Of a stretch of 64,000 bases of DNA, positions 18,181 to 27,168 are shown in pieces (within the stretch, counting starts at the first letter, position 1; each line of letters begins with the position of its first letter). The DNA comes from Celeribacter baekdonensis (GTDB taxonomy: Bacteria > Pseudomonadota > Alphaproteobacteria > Rhodobacterales > Rhodobacteraceae). Where the stretch lies: contig NZ_CP028475.1 of assembly GCF_003047105.1 (NCBI RefSeq), positions 1-64,000 of the forward strand. The letters run 5' to 3'. Under the pieces are notes generated by a model, which saw nothing but the letters and a program-made list of their open reading frames with translations, was not told the origin of the DNA and ran no database searches. Both the position numbers and the translations under genes were made by a program.

Positions 18181-18801
18181 ATGAACAGCACGGTTGAGAA
18201 ACTCCGCGACTCCTTGCGGCAAATTCAGGATCAATTGGAACGGGATGCCGCAGAGGCGCGTGAAAAGTTTCAATATCGTCTCAGCAATGGCCGGGTGGTG
18301 TTCGAGGAAGAAGCGCGCAAACGCGGGCGTCTTTTACGTGTGCGTTTGTCGGTGTTTATCCGCCGCGCCCGTCCTTGGGAGGTGATCACCGCGCCGCTCA
18401 TTTACAGTCTGATCGTGCCCTTCGTGATCCTCGATCTTTTTGTCACCGTCTATCAGGCGATCTGTTTCCCAATCTACGGTCTGCCAAAAGTCGAACGCAA
18501 AAAATACATCGCTGTGGATCGGCACAAGCTGACCTATCTGAACTTTATGCAAAAACTCAACTGCGTTTATTGCGGCTATGGCAATGGGCTTTTGGCCTAT
18601 GTCCGCGAGGTTGCCGGACGCACCGAATATTACTGGTGCCCGATCAAACACGCCAGTCATCTGTCCGATCGTCACGAGCAATATCAGAACTTTTTGGAAT
18701 TCGGAGACGGCGAGGCGTGGGACGAAAAATTCATTGAAATGAAAGGCAAAGCCCGTGCCTGCGAGGACTGTAGCGGCTGCGGCACGGGGGGCTGTCACTA
18801 A
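18181..18801 (+). CDS. Cys-rich membrane protein of unknown function
   Basis: 206 residues. Residues 1-60 are charged and Arg-rich, with a likely helical segment (LRQIQDQLERDAAEAREKFQ). A hydrophobic stretch follows at about 63-95 (ITAPLIYSLIVPFVILDLFVTVYQAICFPIYG). The C-terminal half is cysteine-rich: CVYCGYGNG, WCPIKHASH and a final CEDCSGCGTGGCH, enough for a metal site or Fe-S cluster. ATG 18181 has better spacing from GGAG than the adjacent ATG 18178. Topology suggests a membrane anchor with a soluble metal-binding domain. I recognise it only as a conserved roseobacter-type hypothetical. Confidence 0.7.
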   Translation: MNSTVEKLRDSLRQIQDQLERDAAEAREKFQYRLSNGRVVFEEEARKRGRLLRVRLSVFIRRARPWEVITAPLIYSLIVPFVILDLFVTVYQAICFPIYGLPKVERKKYIAVDRHKLTYLNFMQKLNCVYCGYGNGLLAYVREVAGRTEYYWCPIKHASHLSDRHEQYQNFLEFGDGEAWDEKFIEMKGKARACEDCSGCGTGGCH

Positions 18802-18805
18802 AGCG

Positions 18806-20383
18806 TCAAGGCCGAAGCATCATATCCGCCACGTTTTCCGCGATCATCATCGTGGGCGCATTGGTGTTGCCCGCGATGATCTGCGGCATGATTGAGGCGT
18901 CCACAACGCGCAGCCCCGAGACGCCGCGCACCCGCGCCTGCGGGTCCACCACTGAACTTTCGTCCATCCCCATGCGACAGGTGCCGACCGGGTGATAGAT
19001 TGTCTCTGAGCGGGCACGAATATCCGCAATGAGCGCTGCGTCGCTTTGCAGGGCCGCACCAGGCAGAACCTCGGATGCGACGTGCTTTGCAAGCGCCGAT
19101 GCAGCCATCACCGAACGGGCGATTTTGAGGCCAGATAAAAGCGTTGCCACATCCTCTGGGTGGCTCAGATAGCCGGCGTCAATCACCGGCGCAGCCCTTG
19201 GATCGGGTGAGGCCAATGTGATCCGCCCCCGCGATTTTGGCAAAAGATCACAAACATGCAGCGTCATGCCGTAGCCAAATGAGGTCTTGCGTCCATGATC
19301 ACGCAGATAGGCCGGAATGAAATGGAATTGCAGGTTGGGACGTGGCTGATCGGGATCTGAGCGCACAAACCCACCAGCTTCGGCGACATTTGAGGTCAGT
19401 TCCCCGCCACGTTTGCGGCCAAAGGCGACGGCGGCACGCAGCGCACGGGGCACATATGTCGGCGCAATGCCAATGGGCAGGCGATCGCGCGCTTTCGACA
19501 TCACTGTGATGTCGAGATGATCGGCTAAGTTCTGGCCCACCTCAGGCGCGTCATGCCGCACCTCGATCCCCTGCGCGCGCACCATGTCCCCCGGCCCAAT
19601 GCCCGAGAGCATCAACAGATGCGGTGACTTGATTGCCCCGGCGCTAAGGATCACCTCGCCACCGGGATTGAGCAAAATCTCGCGATCCCGAAGCGCAACG
19701 CCATGGGCCTTGGTGCCCTTGAACAGCACTCGCGAGACCTGTTCTCCGGTCAAGAGCGTCACATTGGCCCGCCCACGCACCGGGTCCAAAAATGCCCGCG
19801 CGGCTGAAAACCGTTTGCCGTTTTTCTGAGTGACTTGGAGCAGGCCCACGCCCTCCTGATCCGCGCCATTAAAGTCACGCCGCTCTGCATATCCCGCCTC
19901 AACACCGGCGCGCACAAAAGCATGCGACAATGGGTTTGGACTACGCAGATCGGAGACGCAAAGTGGCCCGTCGGTGCCATGATACGCATCCGAAATCTGC
20001 GTATTGCTCTCCAACCGCTTGAACAGCTCAAACACCCGCGGCCAATCCCACGCATCCCCCGCCGCCTGTGCCCAAGCCCGGTAATCCTGAGGGTGGCCAC
20101 GCATATAAATCATCGCGTTGATCGAGGAGGAGCCGCCCAAGGTCCGCCCGCGCGGCCAAAACAGGCGGCGGTCGTTTAGCGCTGGATCAGGTGCGGTGTG
20201 ATCATTCCAATTATAGCCTTTGAGGCGCGCCAAAACCGCCAGCCCCAAAGGAATGTGAATGAAGGGCGAGCGATCCTTGCCCCCGGCTTCGATCAAACAA
20301 ACCCGTTTGCTTGGATCGTCCGACAGGCGATTGGCCAACACGCATCCCGCAGACCCCGCGCCGACAATGATATAATCAAACAT
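18806..20383 (-). CDS. GMC family FAD oxidoreductase (choline dehydrogenase-like)
   Basis: 525-residue flavoprotein of the glucose-methanol-choline family. DYIIVGAGSAGCVLANRLS is the FAD-binding Rossmann motif, GRTLGGSSSINAMIYMRG is GMC signature 1, GAIKSPHLLMLSGIGP is signature 2, and YHPVGTCRMG ... GNTNAPTMMIAEN holds the active-site His and Asn. It oxidises an alcohol to an aldehyde. Although close to BetA in layout, no betB, betI or choline transporter lies nearby, so the substrate may be another alcohol. It converges with the Cys-rich protein gene, leaving only 4 bases between them. Confidence 0.85.
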   Translation of the reverse strand: MFDYIIVGAGSAGCVLANRLSDDPSKRVCLIEAGGKDRSPFIHIPLGLAVLARLKGYNWNDHTAPDPALNDRRLFWPRGRTLGGSSSINAMIYMRGHPQDYRAWAQAAGDAWDWPRVFELFKRLESNTQISDAYHGTDGPLCVSDLRSPNPLSHAFVRAGVEAGYAERRDFNGADQEGVGLLQVTQKNGKRFSAARAFLDPVRGRANVTLLTGEQVSRVLFKGTKAHGVALRDREILLNPGGEVILSAGAIKSPHLLMLSGIGPGDMVRAQGIEVRHDAPEVGQNLADHLDITVMSKARDRLPIGIAPTYVPRALRAAVAFGRKRGGELTSNVAEAGGFVRSDPDQPRPNLQFHFIPAYLRDHGRKTSFGYGMTLHVCDLLPKSRGRITLASPDPRAAPVIDAGYLSHPEDVATLLSGLKIARSVMAASALAKHVASEVLPGAALQSDAALIADIRARSETIYHPVGTCRMGMDESSVVDPQARVRGVSGLRVVDASIMPQIIAGNTNAPTMMIAENVADMMLRP

Positions 20384-20479
20384 GTCACTCTCTCCCTCGC
20401 GGAGAGGCTACATCAGCCGTGCCGTCTGTCAGGTGAGACGTCGCGTCACATCCGTGGCTTTACCCGTGATACCTACTCA

Positions 20480-20508
20480 AAGAAAAGCCCCGCACGGGGG
20501 CGGGGCTT
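20480..20508 (-). terminator. Rho-independent terminator of fabI
   Basis: On the minus strand an aagcccc / ggggctt stem is followed by TTTTCTT, 25-50 bases after the fabI stop. Confidence 0.75.
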
Positions 20509-20532
20509 GGAGCTGTGGCAATCTGGACCGGA

Positions 20533-21321
20533 TCAGAGGTTTTCAATCCGGGGCATGCCCATGATGTGATAGCCGCCATCGACGCGGATGATTTCACCCG
20601 TTGTATACGCGCCCACATCGGAGGCGAGGTACACGGCGGTGCCGCCCACGGCCTCAAGCGTTGCATTCGACAACAACGGCGCGTTCTGTTCGGCGTGTTT
20701 ATAGGTGCGGCGCGCGCCACCGATGGCGGAGCCAGCCAGCGTTTTCATCGGACCCGGCGAAATGCCGTTGACGCGGATGCCTTCGGGGCCAAGGTCATTG
20801 GCAAGATAGCGGATCGAGCTTTCCAGCGCCGCTTTGGCCACGCCCATCACGTTGTAATTGGGCACAACTTTGTTGGAGCCTTCAAAGGTCAGCGTCATCA
20901 ACGTGCCGCCATTGGGCATCATTTCAGAGGCGCGTTTGGCCACGTCGATGAAGCTATAGCACGAGATATGCAGCGAGTTTTTGAAGTTCTCGACAGAGGT
21001 GTCGCGGAACCGGCCGGTGAGTTCGTCTTTGTTGGAATAGGCGATGGCGTGCACGACAAAATCAAGGCTGCCCCATTTGGCTTTGAGTGCCGCAAAGGCT
21101 TCGTCCATTTGCTCCGGGTTGGTGACATCGACGTCCACCATCGTGTCCGAACCGACGCTTTCGGCCAGCGGTTGCAAGCGTTTGCCAAAGGCCTCGCCTT
21201 GATAGGTAAACGCAAGCTCCGCGCCCTCGGCGGCACAGGCTTTGGCGATGCCCCATGCGATGGAACGCTCGTTGGCGACGCCCATGATAAGCCCGCGTTT
21301 GCCCTTAAGAAGATCTGCCAT
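20533..21321 (-). CDS. fabI: Enoyl-[acyl-carrier-protein] reductase (NADH)
   Basis: Last step of each fatty-acid elongation cycle: reduces trans-2-enoyl-ACP. 262 residues. It has the FabI-type cofactor loop GLIMGVANERSIAWGIAKA, and YNVMGVAKAALESS with the catalytic Tyr-x6-Lys pair. SYSFIDVAKRASEMMP and ISPGPMKTLAGSAI (substrate loop) are also typical. Same strand as fabB and fabA, but separated from them by an orphan secreted-protein gene and by the fabB terminator, so it is probably transcribed alone here. Confidence 0.95.
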   Translation of the reverse strand: MADLLKGKRGLIMGVANERSIAWGIAKACAAEGAELAFTYQGEAFGKRLQPLAESVGSDTMVDVDVTNPEQMDEAFAALKAKWGSLDFVVHAIAYSNKDELTGRFRDTSVENFKNSLHISCYSFIDVAKRASEMMPNGGTLMTLTFEGSNKVVPNYNVMGVAKAALESSIRYLANDLGPEGIRVNGISPGPMKTLAGSAIGGARRTYKHAEQNAPLLSNATLEAVGGTAVYLASDVGAYTTGEIIRVDGGYHIMGMPRIENL

Positions 21322-21469
21322 GGATGAAATGCCCTTTTTGCTTTGCGGGTATTTGACCGTTTTGTGCCGCTAGGTCAAGTTTTTGAGGGCTGTGTTAGGT
21401 GAGCGGAGGCGGTTCGCTGCAATGAGACTGGAGGTCTGGTATGCGGGACAATGCGGGCTTTCGATGGCA

Positions 21470-22186
21470 TTATGAGCAACTGAATTCGAGTAATCGATTC
21501 AAAACGCCCTCAACATATGTATGAACTTCCTCGAAATGCTCGAAGAGATGGTTTGTGGACGTGTCATTGTAAGAATGTATTCTTATTGTAAATTCAGGAT
21601 CAAACCATGTTTCGCTCATGTGCTTGTCAAAAAAACGAGAACACGTCGTGATGTGGTACCGCGTCAGACAATTCAAACCTTCCCGATCACCCGCCTTCGA
21701 GGTTGCTCGATAGCAATCGAAGTATTTCACCGGGCTCCAATCTAACGCACCGGCGACAAAGGGGCGTTCACTTTCCGACATGTCTCGTGCCCATATGAAA
21801 CTTGTCCCAACATCACGGTTTCCGTGGTCATCAAATATTTCCACGCTCCATATGTTTTTGGTAAAAGGTCGAATTTCAAAGGACGCACGCCCGTCAATTT
21901 GCATGGTTCGGTAACCCGGAGTTCTAACACCGAACAACTGTGCTAAACTGTGGCTCTTTTCAGGCGAATTCGAAAGCTGAACCACTATGTCCCATGGAAA
22001 ATTTGCTTCAGGGCAAAGACTAAACCCGGTGATGACTTTTGCCTCTGATGCAAGTTTTTCGAAACTTCCTTCGAGATCATCCGTACACTGATCGAAACCC
22101 AGTGAGGTTTGGGCTTGAGCCGTCGAAGAAAAAGCGGCGGACAGCATTGCAAAGAGCAACAAGCGGAAGCGTGCAGAATTAAGCAA
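21470..22186 (-). CDS. Secreted hypothetical protein
   Basis: 238 residues from a TTG start at 22186. The N-terminus MLNSARFRLLLFAMLSAAFS ends in AQA, a clear Sec signal peptide, so the protein is periplasmic or secreted. Six Cys are spread through the mature part (QCTDD, LCPEA, DCYRA, NCLTR, TCSRF, FSCS), compatible with disulphides. No domain recognised. Base composition is visibly more AT-rich than the flanking fab genes, with rarer codons, suggesting later acquisition. It sits between fabI and fabB. Confidence 0.7.
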   Translation of the reverse strand: MLNSARFRLLLFAMLSAAFSSTAQAQTSLGFDQCTDDLEGSFEKLASEAKVITGFSLCPEANFPWDIVVQLSNSPEKSHSLAQLFGVRTPGYRTMQIDGRASFEIRPFTKNIWSVEIFDDHGNRDVGTSFIWARDMSESERPFVAGALDWSPVKYFDCYRATSKAGDREGLNCLTRYHITTCSRFFDKHMSETWFDPEFTIRIHSYNDTSTNHLFEHFEEVHTYVEGVLNRLLEFSCS

Positions 22187-22296
22187 AGTATGTTACTCCA
22201 TACGTCGTGTTTTTTATACTAGCCAGGTTTTTGATTGGCTACTCTGGGTTCAAACCCGACCTTGGCAACTCTCAGTCAAGCCCAGTCTAACACGAA

Positions 22297-22325
22297 AACG
22301 GCCACGCTCGTATAACGTGGCCGTT
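22297..22325 (-). terminator. Terminator downstream of fabB
   Basis: A perfect 10-bp inverted repeat (aacggccacg / cgtggccgtt, 9-base loop) lies 23 bases past the fabB stop. On the minus strand it is followed by a short T-rich stretch. Confidence 0.65.
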
Positions 22326-22347
22326 CAAATCATACCCTAAAACCAGA

Positions 22348-23577
22348 TCAGTCGAGATATTTCGACAACAACATTGACCCGTTGGTGCCGCCAAACCCAA
22401 ACGAATTGGTCATGACGGTATCAAGCCCTGCGTTTTCCACCAGAGTTGTGGCGATTTCAGTCGCGTGGATCGCGGGGTCGAGGGTTTCGACATTGATCGA
22501 CGGGATGATGAAATCGTGTTGCAGCGCCAAGAGGCAATAGACGGCTTCCTGTGCGCCGGTGGCGCCTTGGGAGTGACCGGTCATGGATTTGGTCGAGGAA
22601 ATCACTGGCGTGTTGCCTTCGCCAAAGACCCGGCGCACGGCTTCGACTTCGCCCACGTCACCGACCGGGGTCGATGTGCCATGCGCGTTGATGTAGCCGA
22701 CCTTGCGGCCTTCCGGCAGGGTGGAGAGGGCAAGCCGCATCGCGCGTTCGCCGCCCTCACCAGAGGGGGCCACCATATCCGCGCCATCCGAGGTCGCGGC
22801 AAAGCCGGTCACTTCGGCGTATATTTTCGCACCGCGCGCTTTGGCGTGTTCCAACTCTTCGAGCACCAAAATCGCACCGCCGCCGGAGATCACAAACCCA
22901 TCGCGGTTCGCATCAAACGCGCGCGAGGCTTTGGTGGGTGTGTCGTTGAACTTTGAGGACATCGCCCCCATCGCATCAAACAGGCAGGACAGGGTCCAAT
23001 CCAATTCCTCGCCACCACCGGCAAACATCACATCTTGTTTGCCCATCATGATCTGCTCGCTTGCCGCACCAATACAATGCAGCGAAGTCGAACAGGCCGA
23101 GGTGATCGAATAGTTGATGCCCTTGATCTGATAGGCGGTCGCCAAGTTGGCGGAAATCGTCGATCCCATGCATTTCGGCACCGCAAACGGCCCCACGCGT
23201 TTGGTGGCTTTTGTGGCCAAAACCGACTGATGCGCGGTGAACATGGCGGAGGTGGACGGGCCACCCGAACCGGCAATCAAGCCGGTGCGCACGTTGATCA
23301 CGTCTTTTTCCTCAAGGCCGGAGTCGGTGATCGCTTGGTCCATGGCGATGGAGGCATAGGCCGCCCCCGGACCCATGAACCGCAGGGCACGTTTTTCGAC
23401 GTGGTCTTTGATGTCGAGTTTGATGTTCCCGGCGATTTGGCTGCGGAACCCATACTCTTTCATGTCTTCATTGGCAGTGATGCCGGAGGTGCCCGCCTTG
23501 AGAGAGGCCAGCACTTCCTCAGAATTGTTGCCGATCGAGGAGACAACCCCGAGACCTGTGACGACGACGCGACGCAT
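22348..23577 (-). CDS. fabB: Beta-ketoacyl-ACP synthase I
   Basis: Condensing enzyme for elongation, needed with FabA for unsaturated fatty acids. 409 residues. The catalytic triad is visible: Cys in SITSACSTSLHCIG (about residue 162), His in NAHGTSTPVGD (about 297) and His in KSMTGHSQGATGA (about 332). NSFGFGGTNGSM is the C-terminal signature. Directly downstream of fabA on the same strand (44 bases), giving the classic fabA-fabB operon. A strong hairpin closes it. Confidence 0.95.
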   Translation of the reverse strand: MRRVVVTGLGVVSSIGNNSEEVLASLKAGTSGITANEDMKEYGFRSQIAGNIKLDIKDHVEKRALRFMGPGAAYASIAMDQAITDSGLEEKDVINVRTGLIAGSGGPSTSAMFTAHQSVLATKATKRVGPFAVPKCMGSTISANLATAYQIKGINYSITSACSTSLHCIGAASEQIMMGKQDVMFAGGGEELDWTLSCLFDAMGAMSSKFNDTPTKASRAFDANRDGFVISGGGAILVLEELEHAKARGAKIYAEVTGFAATSDGADMVAPSGEGGERAMRLALSTLPEGRKVGYINAHGTSTPVGDVGEVEAVRRVFGEGNTPVISSTKSMTGHSQGATGAQEAVYCLLALQHDFIIPSINVETLDPAIHATEIATTLVENAGLDTVMTNSFGFGGTNGSMLLSKYLD

Positions 23578-23621
23578 GGCGTGTTCCTTCCCTGTGGTAT
23601 TCGTTTCGATCCGCTTTGGGA

Positions 23622-24131
23622 TCAGCTCTCGGAGAGCGCAACTTTCATGTCTTTGACGATATAAATCACTTCGCCATCGGCCTCGACGATTCCGTCTGCA
23701 ACACCCATGGTCAGGCGGCGGGTCTGGATCGCTTTGGTGAAATCAATCTTGTAGGTCAACATCTTACGGTCCGGGCGCACCATGCCGGTGAGTTTCACTT
23801 CACCGACACCAAGCGCATAACCGCGCCCCTGCCAGCCGCGCCAGCCAAGGTTAAAGCCGGTGAGCTGCCACAGACCATCAAGGCCCAAACAGCCGGGCAT
23901 GATCGGGTTGCCGGGGAAATGGCAATCAAAGAACCAAAGGTCCGGCGTGATGTCGAATTCCGCCACAACATGACCCTTGCCATGCGCGCCCCCGTCACCG
24001 GAAATCTCGGTGATCCGGTCCATCATCAACATGGGCGGGGCGGGAAGCTGCGCGTTGCCGGGGCCAAATAAGTCGCCCGCTGCACATTTAAGCAGATCTT
24101 CCTTGGTGAAACTCGTGGGATACTCGGCCAT
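23622..24131 (-). CDS. fabA: 3-hydroxydecanoyl-ACP dehydratase/isomerase
   Basis: 169 residues, full length for Fab[23 protein letters not shown] contains the catalytic His and, further on, the Asp of the hot-dog-fold active site. It dehydrates 3-hydroxydecanoyl-ACP and isomerises the product to the cis-3 form, the entry to anaerobic-type unsaturated fatty acid synthesis. First gene of the fabA-fabB unit, divergent from irr. Confidence 0.95.
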   Translation of the reverse strand: MAEYPTSFTKEDLLKCAAGDLFGPGNAQLPAPPMLMMDRITEISGDGGAHGKGHVVAEFDITPDLWFFDCHFPGNPIMPGCLGLDGLWQLTGFNLGWRGWQGRGYALGVGEVKLTGMVRPDRKMLTYKIDFTKAIQTRRLTMGVADGIVEADGEVIYIVKDMKVALSES

Positions 24132-24371
24132 ATAGAACCCTTGCCTTCCTGCAATCTTTCAAAGTCGTATCCCCTCTATCACCCCGCCCCCCAACCACGC
24201 AAGGCGCAAGAGCGGGCAAAGTCCGATGAGCGGGAGCGGGTGAAAATCGTCCGAACCGAGCCAAAACGTTGTCTGATTGCGGCGGGTCGTGTCTTGTTGC
24301 GATCTATTTTCATTTGAATTTAACCCCGCCTTGGCCTTATATTGGCACTTATACCAAAGAAACGGACCCCG

Positions 24372-24866
24372 ATGACCCAGTCCCCAGCCCCCGAGCCGAC
24401 GTGCCAGGCACTGCAAGACAAGAGCCTGCAAGACAAGACAAAGCGCGATCCGCGTCGTGGTGAGACGTGGCTGTGTGATGCGGGAGTGCGACCGACCCGT
24501 CAACGGGTGGCTTTGGCGACCTTGTTGATCGGTGACGGTCATGATCGCCATGTCACGGCTGAAAGTCTGTTTGCCGCGGCGCGCGATGCGGGCGAAAAAG
24601 TGTCCTTGGCGACGGTCTACAACACGCTGCGGGCCTTTTGTCAGGCGGGTTTGATGCAGGAGGTGACCGTTGATGGCTCGCGCTCCTATTTCGACACAAA
24701 TATGAATGAACATCCGCATTTCTTTTGGGAAGAGCATGGCGCATTGACCGACGCGCCCGCCAAAGATCTGCAAATCGCACGTCTGCCGGACGCGCCCGAA
24801 GGCATGGAAATCGCCTCTGTCGATGTGGTGATCCGTCTGCGCCCCAAAACCCAAGTCCCGCACTGA
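24372..24866 (+). CDS. irr: Iron response regulator Irr (Fur family)
   Basis: Fur-superfamily regulator of 164 residues. VRPTRQRVALATLLIGDGHDRHVTAESLF and KVSLATVYNTLRAFCQAGLM form the winged helix (recognition helix about residues 80-95). SRSYFDTNMNEHPHFFWEE replaces the metal-binding His cluster of Fur and matches Irr. In Rhizobiales and Rhodobacterales Irr responds to haem/iron status rather than binding Fe(II) like Fur. I chose ATG 24372 although its ribosome binding site is weak. It is divergent from fabA. Confidence 0.85.
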   Translation: MTQSPAPEPTCQALQDKSLQDKTKRDPRRGETWLCDAGVRPTRQRVALATLLIGDGHDRHVTAESLFAAARDAGEKVSLATVYNTLRAFCQAGLMQEVTVDGSRSYFDTNMNEHPHFFWEEHGALTDAPAKDLQIARLPDAPEGMEIASVDVVIRLRPKTQVPH

Positions 24867-24871
24867 CCTCT

Positions 24872-25264
24872 GTGCCGGGCGCTCGGGCGATCCTGTTGAA
24901 TAGGCTCGGCTTTCTGCATCCCTTTGCGCTCGACGCAGGTATTTTGGCGCTCGCGCTGTCAGTCACGCCGCTGGCGTTGTGGGCGCAGGGTGCTTTGCCG
25001 ATCCAGTTTGAAACCCTCACAACCCCCGGCGAATTTACGATCTATTTCACCGATCTCCAATATTCCGCCGATCAGGTCTGGTTCGTCTCCGGCAGTTGCG
25101 AAAGTGCCTCTGAGGCGGCGGTGATTTCGGTGCAAGACTATGCCTATTCCGCCGATCTGACCGTGTTTTTGGCGCGCTATGCCTTTGAGGCGGATCAGGT
25201 GGTCTGTGTGGCCAATCCGGGTCAAGCGCCACAGGCGTTTTGGGATGCCTACCCGCAAAAATAA
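24872..25264 (+). CDS. Exported DUF6150-like protein
   Basis: About 130 residues, beginning six bases after irr. Repeated short strands with an aromatic-x-A-D pattern (DLQYSADQVWFVSG, DYAYSADLTVFLARYAFEADQVVCVANP) fit the DUF6150 type, a small beta-repeat domain of unknown role. A hydrophobic segment GILALALSVTPLALWAQG precedes it and looks like a signal peptide. The start is uncertain: GTG 24872 or TTG 24896. Probably co-transcribed with irr. Confidence 0.6.
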   Translation: MPGARAILLNRLGFLHPFALDAGILALALSVTPLALWAQGALPIQFETLTTPGEFTIYFTDLQYSADQVWFVSGSCESASEAAVISVQDYAYSADLTVFLARYAFEADQVVCVANPGQAPQAFWDAYPQK

Positions 25265-25383
25265 ACGGTTCAACGGGAAAATTGAGGCTTGAGTTGACAC
25301 CAAAAGGCGGACAAGTTTGGTCATGCACTGCGTTTCATATTCGTCTTCCGTGAGGGGCTTTTGAGGCGTGTTAGGAGGTCGAT

Positions 25384-25998
25384 GTGGCACAGCTTTTCAC
25401 CGGGTCAGATGGCCAATCGCGCTGCGCATGGTGCGCCAGTGACCCCGAATATATCCGCTATCACGACGAAGAATGGGGTTATCCGGTCGCCGACGACATC
25501 CGTTTGTTTGAGAAAATCTGCCTCGAAGGCTTTCAATCGGGCCTGTCATGGTGGACGATTTTGCGCAAACGCGAAGGGTTTCGCGCCGCTTTCGCCGGGT
25601 TTGATTTTCACAACGTCGCACAGTTCGATGAGGCGGATGTGACCCGGCTTTTGGCCGATGCGGGCATCGTGCGCCACCGTGGTAAAATCAACGCCACGAT
25701 CAACAACGCCGCCCGTGCGGTCGAGATGGTGGCGAACGAAGGCTCGCTTGCTGCCTATTTTTGGTCCTTTGAACCCAAACCCGACGAACATGGCGCGCCG
25801 CAAACGGCGTCGATCTCGGAGACCTCAAAACGGCTTTCGAAAGACCTCAAAAAACGCGGCTGGAAATTTGTCGGCCCGACCACCTGTTTTGCCTTCATGC
25901 AGGCGATGGGGATGATCAATGATCACGCGACGGGCTGTGTGCATCGTGAGATCGCGGATCAAAAACGGGCGGTGTTTACGTCTCCGTCACAGGGCTGA
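25384..25998 (+). CDS. tag: DNA-3-methyladenine glycosylase I
   Basis: 204 residues. Excises 3-methyladenine from alkylated DNA (base excision repair). CAWCASDPEYIRYHDEEWGYPV at the N-terminus and the C-terminal His/Cys residues (MINDHATGCVHR) supply the Tag zinc ligands; the LFEKICLEGFQSGLSW helix carries the conserved Glu/Trp. The GTG start at 25384 follows an AGGAGG site. The last 23 bases overlap the convergent gene at 25976. Confidence 0.92.
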   Translation: MAQLFTGSDGQSRCAWCASDPEYIRYHDEEWGYPVADDIRLFEKICLEGFQSGLSWWTILRKREGFRAAFAGFDFHNVAQFDEADVTRLLADAGIVRHRGKINATINNAARAVEMVANEGSLAAYFWSFEPKPDEHGAPQTASISETSKRLSKDLKKRGWKFVGPTTCFAFMQAMGMINDHATGCVHREIADQKRAVFTSPSQG

Positions 25999-26479
25999 TC
26001 AGCTCCGCCAATCCGCGCAGCCACGCCCGGATGGCGCGCGGGTCCACCTCTTCGAGCCGGTCCAGATCGCCCGCTGCATCCGCAAGCTGGTCCAAAATGT
26101 CGTGTCGCCTATCATCTACCGCGTCCGAGAGGGGCAGGGTGGCCGCCGCGACCAAAAGCTGACGCAACTCCTGCACCTCGCGCATCTTGCGAAACGCTTC
26201 GATCATCGGTCCGGTCTGTGTCGGATCGCTGCGCCAGTCGCGCTCAAACAAGGACGTGACCCTTTGCCCGGCACCGAGGCAATCAAAGGCGATACAGCCG
26301 GAATAGCCGCGGTTCGCCAAATCGCCGTGAATGCCACAGGTAAACCCCGCAAGGTTGTGACAGCCCACACCTGCCGCTTTGTCATGGTCAAAATGATCGC
26401 CGCGATCAAAGGCCAAGGCCATACAGCACAGCGCGGCGCAGCGGCTACAGTCCGCAGAAAAGAGATCCGGTTTTTCCAT
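25976..26479 (-). CDS. Cys-rich conserved hypothetical protein
   Basis: 167 residues. The N-terminal half is Cys/His-rich: CSRCAALCCMALAFDRGDHFDHDKAAGVGCHNL, CGIHGDL, GCIAFDCLGAGQRV. I recall this block at the N-terminus of some pentapeptide-repeat proteins; here it is followed by a helical region (MIEAFRKMREVQELRQLLVAAATL) instead. A metal site is likely. No signal peptide. It converges on and overlaps tag by 23 bases. Confidence 0.7.
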   Translation of the reverse strand: MEKPDLFSADCSRCAALCCMALAFDRGDHFDHDKAAGVGCHNLAGFTCGIHGDLANRGYSGCIAFDCLGAGQRVTSLFERDWRSDPTQTGPMIEAFRKMREVQELRQLLVAAATLPLSDAVDDRRHDILDQLADAAGDLDRLEEVDPRAIRAWLRGLAELISPVTET

Positions 26480-26515
26480 GCCGCCATTTGACGCTAAACC
26501 CGGGTCAGTTCAACG

Positions 26516-26540
26516 AAAAAGGCGGCACCTGCGTGCCGCC
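26516..26540 (-). terminator. Terminator of FKBP gene
   Basis: An 8-bp stem ggcggcac / gtgccgcc, with the minus-strand copy followed by TTTTT, lies just after the peptidyl-prolyl isomerase gene. Confidence 0.7.
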
Positions 26541-26586
26541 TCGTCCACTCTTTGATCTTCATTGCTGCGAAAATACTCAGCTTCGC

Positions 26587-27015
26587 TTAGACGATTTCAA
26601 CCAATTCAATGTCAAAGGTCAGATCTTCGCCAGCCAAACGGTGGTTGGCGTCCAGGATGACCTCTTCGTCGGTGACAGAGACCACGGTGACCGGGATCAC
26701 TTGGCCTTGCGGGCTTTGCATCTGAAGTTGCAGGCCGACTTCGAGCGGGATTTCCGCCGGGATTTGGGCGCGCGGCACGGGTTGTTGCGCGTCGTCATGG
26801 CGTGGGCCATAGGCCTCGTCAGCCACGGCCACGATGGTTTTTTTCTCGCCAACGGTCATGCCTGGAAGGTGCTTGTCCATGCCGGGGATGATTTGGCCGG
26901 ACCCAACTTCGAACTCAAGCGGATCACGCCCCGCCGAGCTGTCGAACACGGTGCCGTCTTTGAGGGTGCCAGTGTAGTGAATGCGAACTTTGTCGCCGGA
27001 TTTGACTTCGGACAT
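26587..27015 (-). CDS. FKBP-type peptidyl-prolyl isomerase (SlyD-like)
   Basis: 142 residues. VRIHYTGTLKDGTVFDSSAGRDPLEFEVGSGQIIPG is the FKBP core. The middle insert (YGPRHDDAQQPVPRAQIP ... VVSVTDEEVILDANHRLAGEDLTFDIELVEI) is the chaperone 'insert-in-flap' arrangement of SlyD/SlpA. It lacks SlyD's His-rich tail, so it is nearer SlpA/FkpB-like forms. I chose ATG 27015 over an upstream in-frame start, because the upstream residues are non-homologous and basic. Cytoplasmic folding helper with its own terminator. Confidence 0.88.
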   Translation of the reverse strand: MSEVKSGDKVRIHYTGTLKDGTVFDSSAGRDPLEFEVGSGQIIPGMDKHLPGMTVGEKKTIVAVADEAYGPRHDDAQQPVPRAQIPAEIPLEVGLQLQMQSPQGQVIPVTVVSVTDEEVILDANHRLAGEDLTFDIELVEIV

Positions 27016-27168
27016 CAGAAAACTCTTTCGATTTCGGGTGGATTTTGAGGCCGCTTTGGTCCTGTTGGGCGCGGGTGCTCGTCGATTGCGGCCCAAGATA
27101 AGGGCTTAGAACCAGATGTAAAGGGCGGGGCTCAGTGCAAAAGCGGTTAAAAACCACTTAAAACCCCA

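Noticed and set aside
22235..22265. ggttcaaaccc resembling a tRNA T-arm
   Set aside because: No matching acceptor, D or anticodon stems nearby.
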